The position numbers were made by a program, and so were the translations under genes. Shown piece after piece: positions 35,611 to 45,000 of a stretch of DNA of 64,000 bases. The notes beneath the pieces are model-generated. The model saw nothing but the letters and a program-made list of their open reading frames with translations. It was not told where the DNA came from and did no database searches. Source of the DNA: SLNP01 sp964568875. Lineage in GTDB: Bacteria; Bacteroidota; Bacteroidia; Bacteroidales; VadinHA17. Where the stretch lies: contig CAZMSH010000004.1 of the NCBI GenBank assembly GCA_964568875.1, positions 62,001 to 126,000 of the forward strand. Direction: 5' to 3'. Within the stretch, counting starts at the first letter, position 1, and every line of letters begins with the position of its first letter.

Positions 35611-35739
35611 TGTACTTGCTTCAGGTTACAGGGTTCAGGGTTCAGGGTTCAGGGTTCAGGTTGCAGGTGGCAAAGATGCAACCCCGGCGGGGTTGAATAA
35701 TAATAGAATGTCAGGGCACCCCCCCCGATTGCCCCGCAG

Positions 35740-36018
35740 GCGGAGCGAAGCGGAGTCCCGCACCGAAGGTCGGGGGCGGAGCGAAGCGGAGTCCCGCACC
35801 GAAGGTCGGGGGCGGAGCGAAGCGGAGTCNNNNNNNNNNNNNNNNNNNNNNNNNNNNNNNNNNNNNNNNNNNNNNNNNNNNNNNNNNNNNNNNNNNNNNN
35901 NNNNNNNNNNNNNNNNNNNNNNNNNNNNNGGCGGAGCGAAGCGGAGTCCCGCACCGAAGGTCGGGGGCGGAGCGAAGCGGAGTCCCGCACCGAAGGTCGG
36001 GAGCGGAGCGAAGCGGAG
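35740..36018. repeat. 36-bp tandem repeat interrupted by a 100-N gap
   Basis: Units begin GCGGAGCGAAGCGGAGTC and end GGTCGGGG. Two full copies and a half copy precede the N run (35740-35829); two full copies and a diverged partial copy follow it (35931-36018). The true copy number is unknown. The flanks match the 26-kb repeat element. Confidence 0.9.
35830..35929. other. Scaffold gap (100 N)
   Basis: Exactly 100 unknown bases inside the 36-bp tandem array. A fixed-length N run normally marks a scaffold join of unknown true size. Confidence 0.97.
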
Positions 36019-36069
36019 GAATACAATCGCAACCCAAAGGGGTGCATAATTAATGGAATGTCAGGGTAG

Positions 36070-38793
36070 TCAGTTGACAAATGAGGGGATGTAGCGTAAT
36101 CCTTCGGTGACTATTTTAAGTGATTTTTTCGGGCGGCCTGTTGTCCGGGGTACCTGAAGCCATACCGGCCAGGTGTAACGGTTGATGGTACTGGTGACAT
36201 TTCCTTTGTGTAATATTGACAGTGAGATTCCATCGCTGTAGCGGCTGTAAATTTCAAATGTACGGCCTCCGTCGAACGATTCGGCTCCGTCGATCACCCT
36301 TCCCTGGGTTGGGTCGTGGAAATGGAGGAGCGTCCATGGCAACCTTACAGTCAGTTTGTTATTGCCGGTCCACGTTACAGCAGTTCTCTCGCCGTAAGTA
36401 AAAGCTCCTGTTGCTTCCGCCGGTAGTCTGCCAAGATCAAAGATGGTTCCGTCAAATCCGTTGTTTATCCATTGCATCAGTTTCCATGGGGCGCCGTCAG
36501 TGACTGTGCTTCTGAATTTCTGTACGTCGTGGTCGGCAAGATTGAACCGGGGAGTAAGGCCGAACATGTTGTATGCTTCGGTTACGAAGAGCGATACTGT
36601 ATCGGCTTCTTTTTTTGCCTCGAGAAGGAATTCGGCTCTGTTGGGTATCTGCAGGCCGGAAGGGAAAAGACCCTCACCGGTATCACTCAGATAGGTGTCG
36701 AAAGCTATTGAAATAGTCTCTTCAGCAGTAACCGGCTGATTGGTGGTAACCTCAAGATAGAAATATGCATTGTCGTGAGCAGCTCTTGCAGATGAAATGT
36801 TATCTGATGATGATAGGGAGTAATCTTGCCATACAGGCTCATCTGCCGGATCGAAGGTTAGAAGCCCGAAGTTCTGCTCCGGAGATATTAGATTGTGCCA
36901 TAACTGCCGTGTAGGAATTACCGATCCTTCAGAGCTGATGCCAAAAGCTTCCATATAAAGAACTATCCAGGTTTGCTTGAACCACTCGTCCATCCATGAA
37001 AACATGAATCCGCCGCCGCAACCCGCGTTAATGATATTGCGCAGCATCCTGAGGTTGTAGGTTCCCTGCTGTGACTCCGACAAACCTCCGTGATTCATGC
37101 CGCTGAATGACTTGTGTGCATCACCCCATGATGACGGAACCCCGAATTCGGCAATAATAAGAGGTATATCATTATAGTAGTTCTTCAGATCGGTTAGATA
37201 CCCTGAATAGTTGTTCGGTCCGTACTCATCAGTGAATGTGCGGTAATAAGGTTCTTCACTGATGAAATCGGGATAATAGGGGTATGCATGGTAACTTGCG
37301 AATAGTAGTTTTTCCTGGGTTGTCTGGGTAATCTTCATAATGTCTATATGAGCCACATCCTCATCAGTATTCGTCTCGGTAGGATGTGTCAAAGGGTCTA
37401 GTGTGGGCCAGCTGGACATACTGACGGGTCTTCTGACAGAATAGCTGTTGTACTCATAACTGATAGTCTCGTCAAGCATTTTTGCCGCGAAAAGCTCTGA
37501 TGCCGTTGCGTCAGATACAGACAGATAATTGCCATCCCAGCTGGCAGGATCAGGCATGGCAGCATCTGTTGTGATAACCTCAAAGGGTGATATCTCCCGT
37601 CCTATAATATATCCTGCAACCCATGGCGAGATATCTGTTTCATACTCGCCGTACGCCCGTCCCGGCCTGAAAGCAATGGTCTTATTGCCATGTATACAGT
37701 CGATTACCTCTCTGATGGAGACTGTGAAATCATCAGACCTGTTTGTCAGATTGTTTTCTGCAGGATCGGAGCCATCATCAGGCTCATCGAGCCAGATACC
37801 CTGAAAAAGATAAAGCGGATTGTTAAGATTACGCTGGTTATATTCAGCGAGCTTCTCGTAGAATACCGGAGGATGGAGAGTGTAAATCCTGATGGAATTG
37901 AATCCTGCTTCGGCCATCATTTCGATCCATTCCTCATACATTTCCGGTGATATTGCATAGGCAACCTCTCCGGGGAAATAACCCGGAGGTGCAACACCAA
38001 GGTTGATGCCTTTCAGTACCATAGAGAAATATTCACCTCCTATGTTTACTGCAATATGGCTGTCGGTAGTTTTGAATGGTATAGCTGTAAGCGGTGTAAG
38101 AGTGAAGTTGATAAGAGTATCGTTAACTACTTCTACTTCTGCGATTCTTACTTCATAATAATCGTTAGCGTTGACAGTTACCTCGAATGGAACCGCCGAT
38201 CCGTAGTACTGTCCGGGAATATCCCCTGCCGGAAACTGATAGGGTGTTATGGTTGTTCCTCCATTTCCTGCTGCTTCTGTTGCCTTTACAAGTCTGCCCG
38301 ATATGGTTTTTCCCCTGAATGTTATTGCATAAATGTATATACCCCTGTCGACCTGGTGGCCAGAGCTGTTCAGACCTCCCCAGGTTATTGCATAGCCTCC
38401 TGCCGTCATTCCCCTGTAAGAATCTGATATTATCTTCGCGCCATTAAGGCTGTAAACAGCAAAATCAATATCACCATCAAACCCTGTAACCAGAGGGATG
38501 CTCACCTGATCGCTGAATGGTGCCGGAAATGGGTTGCCCGTTATCAAAGGCTTCGGATCGGCCGGAAAGATGTCTGGTATTGTCAGCCGGTAATTGCCAT
38601 CAGATGAAGAGACAGCGCTGAAGTTTGAAGAAGTGTAGCGAAAAACAACAGATGCACCCTGAATCGGATTGTTGCTGTTATCGGTTATTTTTCCTGTAAT
38701 GAAAACATCCTTTCCGTATGCTGCTGCACCGCCGAAGAGTGTTGCAAGAAGCATCAGCATTACTGAAAGGTATATCTTCAGATAAGATTGCAT
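36070..38793 (-). CDS. Secreted glycoside-hydrolase-like protein (TIM barrel with carboxypeptidase-regulatory-like domain)
   Basis: 907 residues from the ATG at 38793, where a signal peptide begins (MQSYLKIYLSVMLMLLATLF). Residues about 30-120 form a CarboxypepD-reg-like beta-sandwich (ITGKITDNSNNPIQGASVVF). A FlgD/T9SS-like sandwich follows (GGYAITWGGLNSSGHQVDRG, GIYIYAI). A TIM barrel then resembles GH2/GH5-type enzymes (GFNSIRIYTLHPPVFYEKL; candidate acid Glu in PLIIAEFGVPSSWG), and a beta-rich C-terminus ends it. The remaining catalytic Glu was not identified with certainty. It may cut or trim the polysaccharide made by the GT2 system across the gap, which lies on the other strand. Confidence 0.72.
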   Translation of the reverse strand: MQSYLKIYLSVMLMLLATLFGGAAAYGKDVFITGKITDNSNNPIQGASVVFRYTSSNFSAVSSSDGNYRLTIPDIFPADPKPLITGNPFPAPFSDQVSIPLVTGFDGDIDFAVYSLNGAKIISDSYRGMTAGGYAITWGGLNSSGHQVDRGIYIYAITFRGKTISGRLVKATEAAGNGGTTITPYQFPAGDIPGQYYGSAVPFEVTVNANDYYEVRIAEVEVVNDTLINFTLTPLTAIPFKTTDSHIAVNIGGEYFSMVLKGINLGVAPPGYFPGEVAYAISPEMYEEWIEMMAEAGFNSIRIYTLHPPVFYEKLAEYNQRNLNNPLYLFQGIWLDEPDDGSDPAENNLTNRSDDFTVSIREVIDCIHGNKTIAFRPGRAYGEYETDISPWVAGYIIGREISPFEVITTDAAMPDPASWDGNYLSVSDATASELFAAKMLDETISYEYNSYSVRRPVSMSSWPTLDPLTHPTETNTDEDVAHIDIMKITQTTQEKLLFASYHAYPYYPDFISEEPYYRTFTDEYGPNNYSGYLTDLKNYYNDIPLIIAEFGVPSSWGDAHKSFSGMNHGGLSESQQGTYNLRMLRNIINAGCGGGFMFSWMDEWFKQTWIVLYMEAFGISSEGSVIPTRQLWHNLISPEQNFGLLTFDPADEPVWQDYSLSSSDNISSARAAHDNAYFYLEVTTNQPVTAEETISIAFDTYLSDTGEGLFPSGLQIPNRAEFLLEAKKEADTVSLFVTEAYNMFGLTPRFNLADHDVQKFRSTVTDGAPWKLMQWINNGFDGTIFDLGRLPAEATGAFTYGERTAVTWTGNNKLTVRLPWTLLHFHDPTQGRVIDGAESFDGGRTFEIYSRYSDGISLSILHKGNVTSTINRYTWPVWLQVPRTTGRPKKSLKIVTEGLRYIPSFVN

Positions 38794-38818
38794 CGGCAAA
38801 GAGGGCTGAGAGTTTTCC

Positions 38819-39472
38819 CTAGCGGGGCACTCCGACGGTATGCCCAAGTATTATCACCTGGTTCGATCTGAGGTTCATCTGCGGAGCAAGAGCCGCTCTG
38901 TCGATCATTGCCCTGATTACACCTCCCATGTTTTCCGAGGCACACCAGAGATATACGTTCTGGGATATGAATCCGGCATTTGCATAGGGAGCGTAAAGGT
39001 CTGTGTCACGAATCACATCACCCTCTTTTCTTCCCAGTTTGCCCATATCGGCAACAAATATCAGATTAACGGGTGCGCTGCCAACGAAGTCCTGACTCCC
39101 GCACAAAGCCCTGATATCCCTTCCGTGTACCTGTTTAAGCATATTAAGGCCGGCATCATAAATATAGACTCCCGACTTAACAGCTACATAAATATCAATC
39201 TCCTGATAGTTACGGGATGAAGGTGCAGTTCTCTTTCCTTCCTCCGGCCGGTTGAATCCCCATGCAGCCCACAGCATGTTTGACATCTGCTGCAGGGTGA
39301 GATCCTTGTCGCTGAATTCCCTTACGCTCTTCCTTTCACCAAGAGCCTCAAGAAGAGGTTTACCTCCCTTTTTAACAGGCTCCGGCAGTTTTATATCCTG
39401 CGCTCCTGAAAAGATGGTTGAACTTGTCATGATAATTATTGTGCAGATAGCTTTGATTACAACTCTCTTCAT
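38819..39472 (-). CDS. Exported nitroreductase-family (SagB/ThcOx-like) protein
   Basis: 217 residues from the ATG at 39472, which opens a signal peptide (VVIKAICTIIIMTSSTIFSGAQ). The nitroreductase fold is indicated by ERKSVREFSDKDLTLQQMSN (FMN-binding RxSxRxF), LWAAWGFNRPEEGKRTAPSS (SagB-like RTAPSxxN variant), and NVYLWCASENMGGVIRAM with VIILGHTVGVP. It would bind FMN and reduce an unknown substrate outside the cytoplasm, an uncommon place for this family although Bacteroidota often export it. It ends 25 bases before the glycoside-hydrolase-like gene, so the two are probably cotranscribed. Confidence 0.82.
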   Translation of the reverse strand: MKRVVIKAICTIIIMTSSTIFSGAQDIKLPEPVKKGGKPLLEALGERKSVREFSDKDLTLQQMSNMLWAAWGFNRPEEGKRTAPSSRNYQEIDIYVAVKSGVYIYDAGLNMLKQVHGRDIRALCGSQDFVGSAPVNLIFVADMGKLGRKEGDVIRDTDLYAPYANAGFISQNVYLWCASENMGGVIRAMIDRAALAPQMNLRSNQVIILGHTVGVPR

Positions 39473-39599
39473 TTTCAGATATATTTGTTGTTTATGCAAT
39501 ACCAGTTCACAAATATAGCATTTATGGAGTACTGATTGAAGTATCTCAATTGTATGCTTTCAAACTTTTATTCCTATTTTGCAGACTGAAATCAAATTG

Positions 39600-39735
39600 A
39601 TATCTGATATCCGATTTCTGATTTCTGATTTAAAGGCTTCATGACCAGGAATCACAAATCGCATATCCGGATTCCGAAATCTGACAACAAATCTGACAAC
39701 AAATCTGACAACGCAAATCATTAACCTGAAATCTG
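39600..39735. repeat. Short AAATCTGACAAC / GATTTCTGATTT repeats
   Basis: AAATCTGACAAC occurs three times in a row (about 39677-39713), preceded by GATTTCTGATTTCTGATTT. These lie in the 270-base region between divergent genes and look like slippage sequence. Confidence 0.6.
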
Positions 39736-39742
39736 ACATCAT

Positions 39743-40975
39743 ATGGTTCTGAACTACATCTGGATAGCATTCTTTCTCATAGGCTTTGTCTTTGCTCTTG
39801 TGCAGCTTTTATTTATGGGTAATGTTGAGATTTTCAACGAATTGGTTAACTCTACATTCGACAATGCACGCACCGGTTTTGAGATATCTCTGGGATTAAC
39901 AGGGGTTCTGACCTTGTGGATGGGTCTGATGAAGATAGGTGAGAACGGAGGTATGATAAGGTTAATGTCAAAGCTGATAGGACCCTTCTTCAGCAGAATA
40001 TTCCCTGATCTGCCCAGAAACCACCCGGCATACGGATCAATAATGATGAACATTGCTGCCAATATGCTAGGACTTGATAATGCGGCAACTCCGGTAGGTC
40101 TGAAGGCCATGAAGGAGATGCAGGAGACAAATACGAAGCCTGATACAGCCTCAAACCCGATGATAATGTTTTTGGTACTGAATACATCAGGTCTAACAAT
40201 AATACCAATCAGTATTATGGTATACAGGGCTCAGCTTGGTGCGGCTAACCCGTCAGACATATTCCTTCCGATCCTGCTTGCAACCTTCTTCTCGACGCTT
40301 GCAGGTCTTATCAGCGTGTCGGTTATGCAGAAAATAAATCTGTTTGACAGGGTCGTGCTTGCCTATCTGGGAGGAATGACTGCCGTTATTGCCGGATTGA
40401 TAATCTGGTTCAGCAGTATGCCGCAGGAACAGATAACAACAGTGTCGACTCTTATAGCCAATTTGACACTTTTTTTGGTTATCATATTTTTCATCGTTCT
40501 GGCAGTTAAGAATAAGGTTAACGTTTATGATTCCTTTATTGAGGGAGCGAAGGAAGGATTCAACATTGCCATTAAGATCATACCGTTTCTGGTTGCTATA
40601 CTTGTTGCCATAGGTGTTTTCAGAACATCTGGTGCCATGGATTTCCTTGTAAACGGCATAGGCAAACTCTTTTCATTGATGGGCTTTGACACACAATTTG
40701 TTGATGCACTGCCTACTGCCCTCATGAAGCCACTCAGTGGAAGCGGGTCGCGGGGACTTATGATCGACGCCATGAACACCCATGGTGCCGATTCATTTGT
40801 AGGCAGGCTTTCATCAACGGTGCAGGGAGCCACTGACACCACCTTTTATGTAATTGCAGTTTATTTCGGGTCTGTCGGTATCAAAAACACACGTTACGCA
40901 GTTACCTGCGGCCTGATCGCCGATTTCACAGGCATAATAGCCGCAATTCTGCTGGGGTACCTCTTTTTTGCGTAA
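39743..40975 (+). CDS. SpmA-SpmB fusion, nucleoside-recognition (Gate) domain membrane protein
   Basis: 410 residues with about ten hydrophobic segments in two halves. The first half (SpmA-like) has FEISLGLTGVLTLWMGLMK and MMNIAANMLGLDNAATPVGL; the second (SpmB-like) has IIPFLVAILVAIGVFRTSGA, PLSGSGSRGL and STVQGATDTTFYVIAVYFG. In Bacilli these are two separate proteins involved in spore core dehydration. Fused versions are widespread in non-sporulating Bacteroidota, where the transported compound is unknown. The gene stands alone. Confidence 0.9.
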   Translation: MVLNYIWIAFFLIGFVFALVQLLFMGNVEIFNELVNSTFDNARTGFEISLGLTGVLTLWMGLMKIGENGGMIRLMSKLIGPFFSRIFPDLPRNHPAYGSIMMNIAANMLGLDNAATPVGLKAMKEMQETNTKPDTASNPMIMFLVLNTSGLTIIPISIMVYRAQLGAANPSDIFLPILLATFFSTLAGLISVSVMQKINLFDRVVLAYLGGMTAVIAGLIIWFSSMPQEQITTVSTLIANLTLFLVIIFFIVLAVKNKVNVYDSFIEGAKEGFNIAIKIIPFLVAILVAIGVFRTSGAMDFLVNGIGKLFSLMGFDTQFVDALPTALMKPLSGSGSRGLMIDAMNTHGADSFVGRLSSTVQGATDTTFYVIAVYFGSVGIKNTRYAVTCGLIADFTGIIAAILLGYLFFA

Positions 40976-41136
40976 ACAGAGGGTGGGTAGTTGAAAAGTT
41001 TATAGATTTCATAGGTTTCACAGAGGTCATACAGTGTACCTGGATCCATCATTTCGCGACATGAATTTTTCTGCACTATTAAGAGATAGCGAATGGGTTT
41101 CCTTATTAATTTTGGGGACTAAAAAAAAATTAAGGT

Positions 41137-41847
41137 ATGGGACGAGCATTTGAATATCGGAGGGCCGCCAAGGAGAAAAGGTGGGATAAGATGTCTAAGG
41201 TATTTCCGAAACTGGCAAAGGCGATTACTGTTGCAGCCAGGGAAGGGGTGCCTGATCCCGAGATGAATTCACGTCTTCGCACTGCAATTCTGAACGCCAA
41301 GGCACAGAATATGCCCAAGGATAATATTGAGGCTGCAATTAAAAGGGCTGCCGGAAAAGATTTTGAGGCATATACCGAGGTTAACTTTGAGGGGAAAGGT
41401 CCGCACGGTGTTCTTATATTTATTGAGTGCGCAACAGACAATAATACCCGTACAGTTGCAAATATTAAATCCTATTTCAATAAGTTCGGAGGATCACTGG
41501 TACCCAACGGCTCACTTGAGTTTATGTTTTCGAGAAGAGCAGTCTTCGAGTTTGAGAAGACTGACTCACTTGACATTGAGGAGCTTGAACTTGACCTGAT
41601 AGAGTATGGCCTCGAAGAGGTTGAGGTTTATGAGGATATGGTCTATCTGTACACTGATTATACCAACTTCGGAACATTGTCAAAGGCTCTTGAGGACAAA
41701 GGAATAGAGGTGGTGAAGTCTAATTTGAAGAGGATACCCACAACCCCCGTTGAATTCACCGAGGAGCATCTTATCGAAATCGAAAAACTTATCGACCGCA
41801 TCGAGGATGATGATGATGTTCAGGCGGTATTTACTAATATAGCTTAA
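41137..41847 (+). CDS. YebC/PmpR/TACO1 family protein
   Basis: 236 residues, full length for the family. MGRAFEYRRAAKEKRWDKM replaces the more usual GHSKWANI start, as in Bacteroidota. AAREGVPDPEMNSRLRTAI, NAKAQNMPKDNIEAAIKRA and GPHGVLIFIECATDN are highly conserved family blocks. Members are described as DNA-binding regulators and, more recently, as translation factors that relieve ribosome stalling. An AAGGT sequence stands just before the ATG. Confidence 0.93.
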   Translation: MGRAFEYRRAAKEKRWDKMSKVFPKLAKAITVAAREGVPDPEMNSRLRTAILNAKAQNMPKDNIEAAIKRAAGKDFEAYTEVNFEGKGPHGVLIFIECATDNNTRTVANIKSYFNKFGGSLVPNGSLEFMFSRRAVFEFEKTDSLDIEELELDLIEYGLEEVEVYEDMVYLYTDYTNFGTLSKALEDKGIEVVKSNLKRIPTTPVEFTEEHLIEIEKLIDRIEDDDDVQAVFTNIA

Positions 41848-41848
41848 A

Positions 41849-41915
41849 GGGTACCGGGTGTCAGGTATCGGGTACCGGGTATCAGGTACCGGGTGTCAGG
41901 TATCAGGTGTGCTCC
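41849..41915. repeat. GGTACCGGGTRTCA tandem repeats
   Basis: About six units of 10-11 bases alternating GGTACCGGGT and GGTATC(A/G)GGT follow the yebC-like stop. A GTG within this array opens the longest frame of the next gene, but repeat sequence is an unlikely start. Confidence 0.75.
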
Positions 41916-42024
41916 CATACGGTCGCAACCTCACCCGGCTTTCACCGGTCTCGGTTCCGTTTCCTGTTTCCCTTCTACCGTATTTCACTTTTTTGTACTT
42001 TTACTCTTTAACAGTTTAATAGTT

Positions 42025-45000
42025 TTGGGAGCAGCGAAAACAGTAAACAGAGATACGGGCCGCCTGTTAAGTTATGAGGCGCTGTTTCCTTATATAATTG
42101 TCTTTCTTTTAATATCATGCTCTGCTACTGCGCAGGAGGGAGGCCTGTTACTCACTCATTTTTCGGAAAGCAGGCAGACAGAGGATCAGAACTGGGCTAT
42201 CTGTCAGGATAATTACGATATCATGTTATTTGCCAATCGGAGGGGTGTGGTGACCTTCGACGGTTATAACTGGGACCTTATCAGGCTGCCGGTAATACCC
42301 TACACCATGACATACAACAGCGATGATGAGAGGGTTTACATTGGTGGCGAAAACGGATACGGTTATTTACTGAGAGACACAGATGGCATATATAACTATT
42401 CTCCGATTGAGACAGACTCTGCTTTCAGAGGTGTTGTAACCGGAATAACCATAACTGATACTTTACTTTATGTGCTGACGAATGAGTGCATAGCCATACA
42501 CACTCTTCCTGACCTCAGGCCGGCAGGCTTCATCAACGCAGATCCTGATCAGGCCTTTTCATCGCTGTTCTGTACCCCCGCTGGCATTTTTGTCAGCATC
42601 TGGTCTAAAGGTCTGTGCAAACTTGAAGGCAGTGAATTTTTGCCACTGGTCACGGGTTATATGACCGCGTATGATGAGATACTATTCGCGCTCCCCTACG
42701 ATCAGAATCGCGTACTGGTAGGCCTGGGTTCCAATACTATGCATCTTTTTGATGGCCTTGATTTTTACAAATGGGAGCCCGAAGATGAGGGTTATCTTGA
42801 GCAGAAACTTCTTGCCGGCGGGGATGCGATAAATGATACGTTATATCTGTTTTCGACAATTGAAGGCGGTGTGGTTGTTGTTGGCCGCATGAATAAAAAG
42901 GTTTACCATACCATCAATTATGAGAGGGGATTGCCCGACAACGAGGTTTTTGCAACTGGGTACGATAATAATGGCGGATTATGGATGTCGCACGAGTTCG
43001 GACTGACAAGGGCCGATCTGACGCTGCCCGTAAGCAATTTCGGAATTTATCAGGGACTGAGGGGGAATCTTATTTCATCAGCATGGTATAATGATAAGCT
43101 ATATGCCGGAACCAGTGACGGGCTCTTCGTGCTTAGCGAGGTAAGGAGATACGAGACAGAGGAGGTGTTGAGGAGGGTGCAGGTAAGGCGTCCAACAGTT
43201 GCAGCTCCTGTAGAACAGGAAACCATTACTCTACCTGTGCCTCTGCCTCAGCAGGAGGAGATACAGCCTGAGCGCCGGAATATCTTTGCCAGAATATTTG
43301 GAAAGATAACAGGTAAGAGAGAGCTTGGGGAGGTTGCAGAGGTTGCAGAGATTAAGCCTGACATAAAGCTTGTTGAGTCGCGATCAGCTATCGCTGTTTC
43401 TCAGGCACCTGCCTACAGGTACGTTACAAGAACGGTAACGAGGTTAAGTTCGGTGAAACATGAATTCAGAAAGGTGACCGGTATTACCGAGAAGTGCAAG
43501 CAGATGGTTGTCACGCCTAACGGCCTGCTTGTCGGAACCAACAGGGGATTATACCATGTAAGTGACAGTGTGGCTGTGCCTGTCGTTACAGGTGTTTATG
43601 TCAATCATATAGGCAGTCCGACAGATGAAGGAAGATATTTCATAGCCACCAGCAACGGATGGTTCTCTGTTATCTTTCAAGATGACCTGTGGAAGGCAAA
43701 CATTCCGTTTCCGGCAGCTAACCGGTCATTTCTTTCTGTAGCTGCAGACAGTGGAGGCAATCTTTGGTTCGGGGCCGAGAACAGCCTCGTACTTATCAGT
43801 AATTCCGAAAACAATGGGAGCAGCACTAGGGAGTACAGGGTGCCATCAGAATTTGTTCAAAGCTATCATGTTGAATACATGAAAGATACGCTCTTTATGT
43901 TCACTGAGACCGGCATATATTATTATGATGCTGAAGTTGATGATCTGTTGCCTTTGCGGCGCCCTGTAGGAGAAAATCAGACTTTCAGGTATATTTTTAC
44001 CGAGAATGGCAATCCATGGATTTTCAGCGGAGGTTTTCCTGTATGGCTCGGTACGGGCGAGGGGTGGACATCAGAGGAGCAGTCGCTGCTTCGTCTCTTT
44101 CAGGGAATAGGTTCGATAAGCAGCTCGGGAAAGAGGTTGTGGATTACAGACCAGGCAAACAGAATCATAAGGATTGATCCGACAAATCAGGAAGCAATAG
44201 TAAACAACCTTGATATTTATATTGGAGGGTCAAGGGGACCCGGTGAACCCTTTTTCGGTATTGACAAGACCGAATTTGCACGCGGGCAGAGAGTAGTGCA
44301 GCTTAGCTTTGTGTCTCCTTACTATATAAATCAGAACGCGGTTCAATATAAGTATCGTATTGATGGCTTAACCGATGGATGGACGGAATGGTCGGCGTCG
44401 CCGGTACTTACACTTTTTCCCAAACCCGGGAATTATACACTTAGGGTAATTTCGCGGGCAGTAACAGGAATGTTAAGCAGTGAAAAGACCCTGCAGTTCA
44501 GGATCAGGCCAAAGATAACAGAGACGAGCTGGTTTTATCTGATAGCTGCCTTTGTTCTGCTCACTTCAGTTCTTATTATGATGAAGATGAGGGAGAGAAA
44601 GCTTGTTCATGATAAATTAGTACTCGAGAGGAGAGTCTCTGAGCGCACCGCCGAGATAGCAGCCCAGAAGCAGGAGATAACATCAAGCATCGCCTATGCC
44701 AGCCGCATTCAGCATGCGATGCTGCCAGAGGATAATCTTCTCAAAAAGAGTTTTTCAGATCACTTCATTTTATTCAGGCCCAGAGATATAGTAAGCGGAG
44801 ACTTTTATTGGATAGCCGGCGAGGGGGGAAGGGTTTTTTTCACTGCAGCTGACTGTACCGGCCACGGAGTTCCGGGAGCCTTTATGAGCATGTTGGGTAT
44901 TTCTTCACTCAATGATATAATAAATAGTGACACCACCCTGTCAGCGTCGCAGGTACTTGGCCTGCTGAGGGAGAGGGTTAAGCTGTCGCTGAAGCAGACA

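Larger units (their letters stand above)
35611..36069. other. 459-base non-coding region with repeats and an assembly gap
   Basis: It holds short GGGTTCA repeats (about 35629-35660), a palindrome-bearing sequence (GCAACCCCGGCGGGGTTG near 35681), a 36-bp tandem repeat and 100 N. ORFs that run through it are products of the 36-bp (12-codon) periodicity, not genes. Confidence 0.85.

Noticed and set aside
35740..36018. CRISPR array, because the unit is 36 bp
   Set aside because: The copies abut directly with no spacer sequence.
35546..36080. Open frames on both strands through the 36-bp repeats and the N run
   Set aside because: The repeat length is a multiple of three, so all frames without a stop in one unit stay open; the translations are 12-residue periodic (RSEAESRTEGRG-like) and include unknown bases.
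39743..40975. Evidence of sporulation from SpmA/SpmB and SpoIIE-like proteins
   Set aside because: SpmAB fusions and SpoIIE-type phosphatases are common in non-sporulating Bacteroidota; no sporulation regulators are present.
41893..42024. GTG at 41893 as start of the phosphatase gene
   Set aside because: It lies in the GGTACC/GGTATC tandem repeat and would put about 60 unrelated residues ahead of the hydrophobic export signal.
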